DNA from: Triplophysa rosa
Taxonomy: Eukaryota > Chordata > Actinopteri > Cypriniformes > Nemacheilidae
Direction of reading: 5' to 3'
NCBI RefSeq assembly: GCF_024868665.1
Contig: NC_079899.1
Coordinates: forward strand, 24,049,572 to 24,113,571
DNA length: 64,000 nucleotides
The first letter of the stretch is position 1. Each line of letters opens with the position of its first letter. The translations under genes were made by a program, and so were the position numbers. The notes beneath the pieces were generated by a model. The model was not told where the DNA came from, did no database searches, and worked only from the letters and a program-made list of their open reading frames with translations. Shown piece after piece: positions 61,084-64,000 of the stretch.

Positions 61084-61902
61084 CCTTTAGGTGAAAGTGC
61101 CCTATGTATACTTTATTTAAGTACGCTTAAGTAATGTTCTTAAAGTGCTATATTAATTTTGTACTTAATATACAAAAAATATTGTTTTTTTGTACTTACG
61201 TTTATGGTGGCTCAAAGAGGACAGTTGAGTACACTTAGATCTTCTTATCTTAAAGGGGTCATATGGCGCGAATACGTGTTTTTCTGTGTCTTTGGTGTGT
61301 TGCCCATGCATGTATTAGACACGTAAAATTGCAAAAATGAAAGTGTGGGAACAAAAGATGCGTTCTATCTAAAAGCGAATGCTCACCCAGACCTGCCTGA
61401 AACGCCTCGTGTAACCACACCCCCACAAATCTACGTCAGTCCGTGGTCTGATTTGACTAAGACCGCCCAAATGTATACGCAAGTAAGGTGGGCGTACCTG
61501 TCAGTCCAATTGAAGAGGAACCTGATGTTCCAAATATGGTAAGAGGCGTTACATTTCCCTCACACGCTTGCAGTATTCGACCAATCACTATGCACTGGTT
61601 AACTGGCCAATCATAGCACACCTCGCTTTTCAGAGCCATGAGCTTTGTTAAAAGTCTGCTCGTTTCAGAGAGGCGGGGCAAAGAGGAGATACAAACGTGC
61701 ACGGTATGTGGAAAATACAGCGTTTTTGAACCTTAAATCGTGTATACGCATTGCATTACATCTAAAACAAACCATAATATTAGTTTTAGCCGTGTCATAT
61801 GACCCCTTTAGGAAGTGCTCAAAATGAATTTTTTGTATATTAAGTACAAAACTAGTGCATTTAGTATTTTAAGTGGGTTAAGTAGAACACTTTTCACCCA
61901 GG
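61084..61902. mobile_element. 'CCTGGGTGAAAAGTG' element, copy 2, split by an insertion
   Basis: The left end CCTTTAGGTGAAAGTGCCCT imperfectly matches the reverse complement of the right end GAACACTTTTCACCCAGG. Interior TTTGTACTTAATATACAAA and TATATTAAGTACAAAAC resemble 31147-31423. The TA-flanked element at 61253-61808 interrupts it. Confidence 0.65.
61253..61808 (+). mobile_element. 'AAGGGGTCATATG' element, copy 2, TA-flanked
   Basis: Starts AAGGGGTCATATGGCGCG and ends GTGTCATATGACCCCTT, with TA outside both ends (61251-61252 and 61809-61810). Near-identical to 39750-40317 in opposite orientation. Confidence 0.82.
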
Positions 61903-62765
61903 CCTTCACAAGCCAATATTTGACAAGGCAAATTGCAACTTTTCTGCCTCTTCCTGCAACGACGTGTCAATCTGATCATGCGCATATCAATATAAATGCA
62001 TTTGTTAAAGCACGAGCATAATTTAAATATCGCATTCCTCCCAATAAGAACAGACTTAAATATTAAAAATCAATTCAAATCAATCATTTTATAGCAAAGT
62101 CAAACAAAACAGGTCGCGTATACAGTATAAATTGTCTGACAAAAAGTGCAAAGACTTCTAAAATTTTAAAAGCTTTAAATCATTCTTCACCATTCGATAT
62201 GCTATCTGTTTAGTCCTTTTGACACCTGACACAGAAGAATGGATTGAAATAAGAAAAATAAGCCTTGATATCATATCTTTCAACATCAGACAGATTTAGA
62301 TCAAGGGCAAGCTGAAACTGACTGATATTGATACAGTGATCGATCACTACCAGCTATTCCAAAACTATTGAGATGTTTAATTTGGTTTTCAAGCCAGATG
62401 CATTTTGTCTTAAGACAATAATCAAAGTTACATCTCAATAATTCTCTTTAGCATCTTACTTCATCACTAGGGATGGATTAAGCATTAACATATCATCAGA
62501 AACCAACTAAGACTAAAGTAAGGAGTTTAAAGCATTGAGAGATGCATCTTATTTAACGCACATACTGGAAAGTGCTGACAACAAACAATTAAATGTCACA
62601 TTTGTTTCTACACAAGATAAATTTAAGATAACGCTCGATCGGGTTCAGCAGAATCACACTAGCCTAAAGCTCAACGACAGGACGGGCTTCTCATTCTGTC
62701 AACCCTTTCAAGACAACCATCACCACTTATTCATCTATAATGAATGGTCGACCGCCATCCATCCG
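61903..62765. other. unassigned intronic sequence
   Basis: A/T-rich, no repeat terminus recognised. An 82-codon frame at 62535-62783 has no domain. Confidence 0.4.
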
Positions 62766-63600
62766 CCCTACTGCAGTAGCTAGTTTTTTCAAAATATGCT
62801 AGTGTTAGCAGCGCGGTCAGAACTTCCACCTTAATTGTGGATTACGGTGCGGATAAAACGAAGCGGAGAGGATTTAGGTAGAACGAGAGACAGAAAGACA
62901 GAAGCAGACGGTTTAGAGCCCTTGGCAGCGACGTATGCAAACAGGGCGCTTCCACGAAGCTGACAGCCGCCTTGATAACATATGATACTTTGTTGGCTCG
63001 CCTCGAAACGAGACGTGGGATCAAGAAAAAACAAAACTCGCGTGACATCCGCACCCACTCTGCTAATGTGTGATAGAGCTCCGTCTTGCACCGACTCTTT
63101 GAAACCTAATTTCCTCACAATTATGTAACTCCCTGGCGCGGTGATGCGCGCACGCGCAAACACGCACCCTTTGGGCTATTAACAAACCTCTGCATGTTTG
63201 ATCTTTGACACCTCAAATCATGTTTTAACCGCTAAACGGCGCAGCTGCAATCAATTAGCGGCGGCGCGCTTCCTCCAGCTGATAGAGGGGACGCTTTTGC
63301 GTTTGGCAGGCGCCGCTCTCCCCCTGCTGCGGGGTGGAGCGGGGCTCTAATGGGACCCAGCCGCCACCGCGTGTCCATTCCCGAGAGTTTTGCACGTGCT
63401 TGCAATGCATGTGTGTGCGTGCTCACGGCAGCTAAAGATGCTCTGAGACGAGAGGAGGAGAGAGCTCCGGCCCCAGCGTCTCACCGTGTTGACATTGTGA
63501 TGAGGTAGGTCGGTGGGATTCTGACAGCCGGTCCGGAGAGACTGCGGCAAGGAGATGCCCGATCTGGGCTTAGACGATTAAACCTCTAAACTTAGACAAT
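62765..63600. promoter_or_regulatory. candidate conserved noncoding territory, GC-rich
   Basis: Repeat-free with a GC/CpG-rich centre at ~63235-63370 (GGCGCAGCTGCAATCAATTA then GCGGCGGCGCGC). Overlapping short open frames on both strands. Could be an enhancer or a minor CpG island; no promoter motifs or exon identified. Confidence 0.32.
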
Positions 63601-64000
63601 GGGACCTTATCGTTCACGGCTCCTGTGAGATGATGTCATCTTCACGCGAGCTCACGAGGAAACATACTATACAGACTGAGTAGAACAACACAACTTGCTA
63701 TAATGGCAACAGACACTTCTTGTCTGTTGTGTTTGTACGTACAGCTTGTTGTACGCTTTTAAACATGCTCCTAAAGATATCTGTACCTCTGGAAGACAAT
63801 GTAAACTACACCAGCTGTGTGTTCTGCATGCTAAACTATACAACTCATGACTATAGCAAGCTGTTCAGAGAAGCAGAGAACTACAAATCACAGCGAACAT
63901 CTCTTCCAATAGAAGACGTTTTAAACATTTTGCGAAGCCCTGAAAACTTTCCGTGTCGGTCAATAAAGGAAAACCTTTGATACACGGCGCCACTAAATAA
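63601..64000. other. unassigned intronic sequence at window edge
   Basis: An 86-codon plus-strand frame (63720-63980) has a Cys-rich middle but no recognisable family, and no splice sites stand out. Treated as chance. Confidence 0.35.

Noticed and set aside
63235..63370. CpG-island promoter
   Set aside because: Only ~130 bp is GC-rich, and there is no exon or transcription start evidence next to it.

Overview
The window is vertebrate genomic DNA, almost certainly from a cyprinid (carp-like) fish. The only protein-coding sequence I can support is one 245-bp exon on the minus strand (24980-25224). It encodes the bHLH domain of a neuronal PAS-domain transcription factor and reads best as npas3. 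It has good splice sites at both ends and split codons at both ends, so the other ~63.7 kb is interpreted as the two flanking introns (upstream intron 25225-64000, downstream intron 1-24979). npas3 is known in vertebrates as a very large gene with huge introns rich in conserved noncoding elements, which fits a window with a single exon.

The introns hold two kinds of material. The first is a dense population of short non-autonomous DNA transposons typical of cyprinids. There are fourteen copies or fragments of one palindromic TTAA-bounded family; two hAT-type elements nested one inside the other, each with a perfect 8-bp target duplication (38521-39514); a PIF/Harbinger-like element with a CAG duplication (16716-17448); two inverted copies of a TA-flanked 'GGGGTCATATG' element (39750-40317 and 61253-61808); and several other terminal-inverted-repeat families. 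One tRNA-derived SINE (3811-3938), a few SINE tails and several microsatellites are also present, including a ~180-bp GA tract. No intact transposase or reverse transcriptase gene was seen.

The second kind is a set of repeat-free, moderately GC-rich blocks with homeodomain-type (TAATTA) and POU octamer (ATTTGCAT) motifs. Examples are 4500-4790, 10780-11260, 18660-20150, 21780-23935, 53870-54830 and 59560-60960. They are candidate npas3 cis-regulatory elements. This is inference from texture and motifs; conservation could not be tested.

Layout: 1-9.6 kb is repeats, a SINE and microsatellites; 9.6-15 kb is unique sequence with candidate regulatory blocks; 15-18.6 kb is a transposon cluster with a nested insertion; 18.6-24 kb is the strongest candidate regulatory territory; 25 kb is the exon with an A/T-rich simple-sequence tract just upstream; 29.5-34.4 kb is a palindromic-element cluster plus the GA tract; 38.5-40.3 kb is a triple-nested transposon stack; 46-51.7 kb has more repeats and a 4-base assembly gap in a TA tract (48039-48042); 51.9-63.6 kb is mostly unique sequence with candidate regulatory blocks and one more nested transposon. 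I found no operon, CRISPR array, RNA gene or new multi-gene system.
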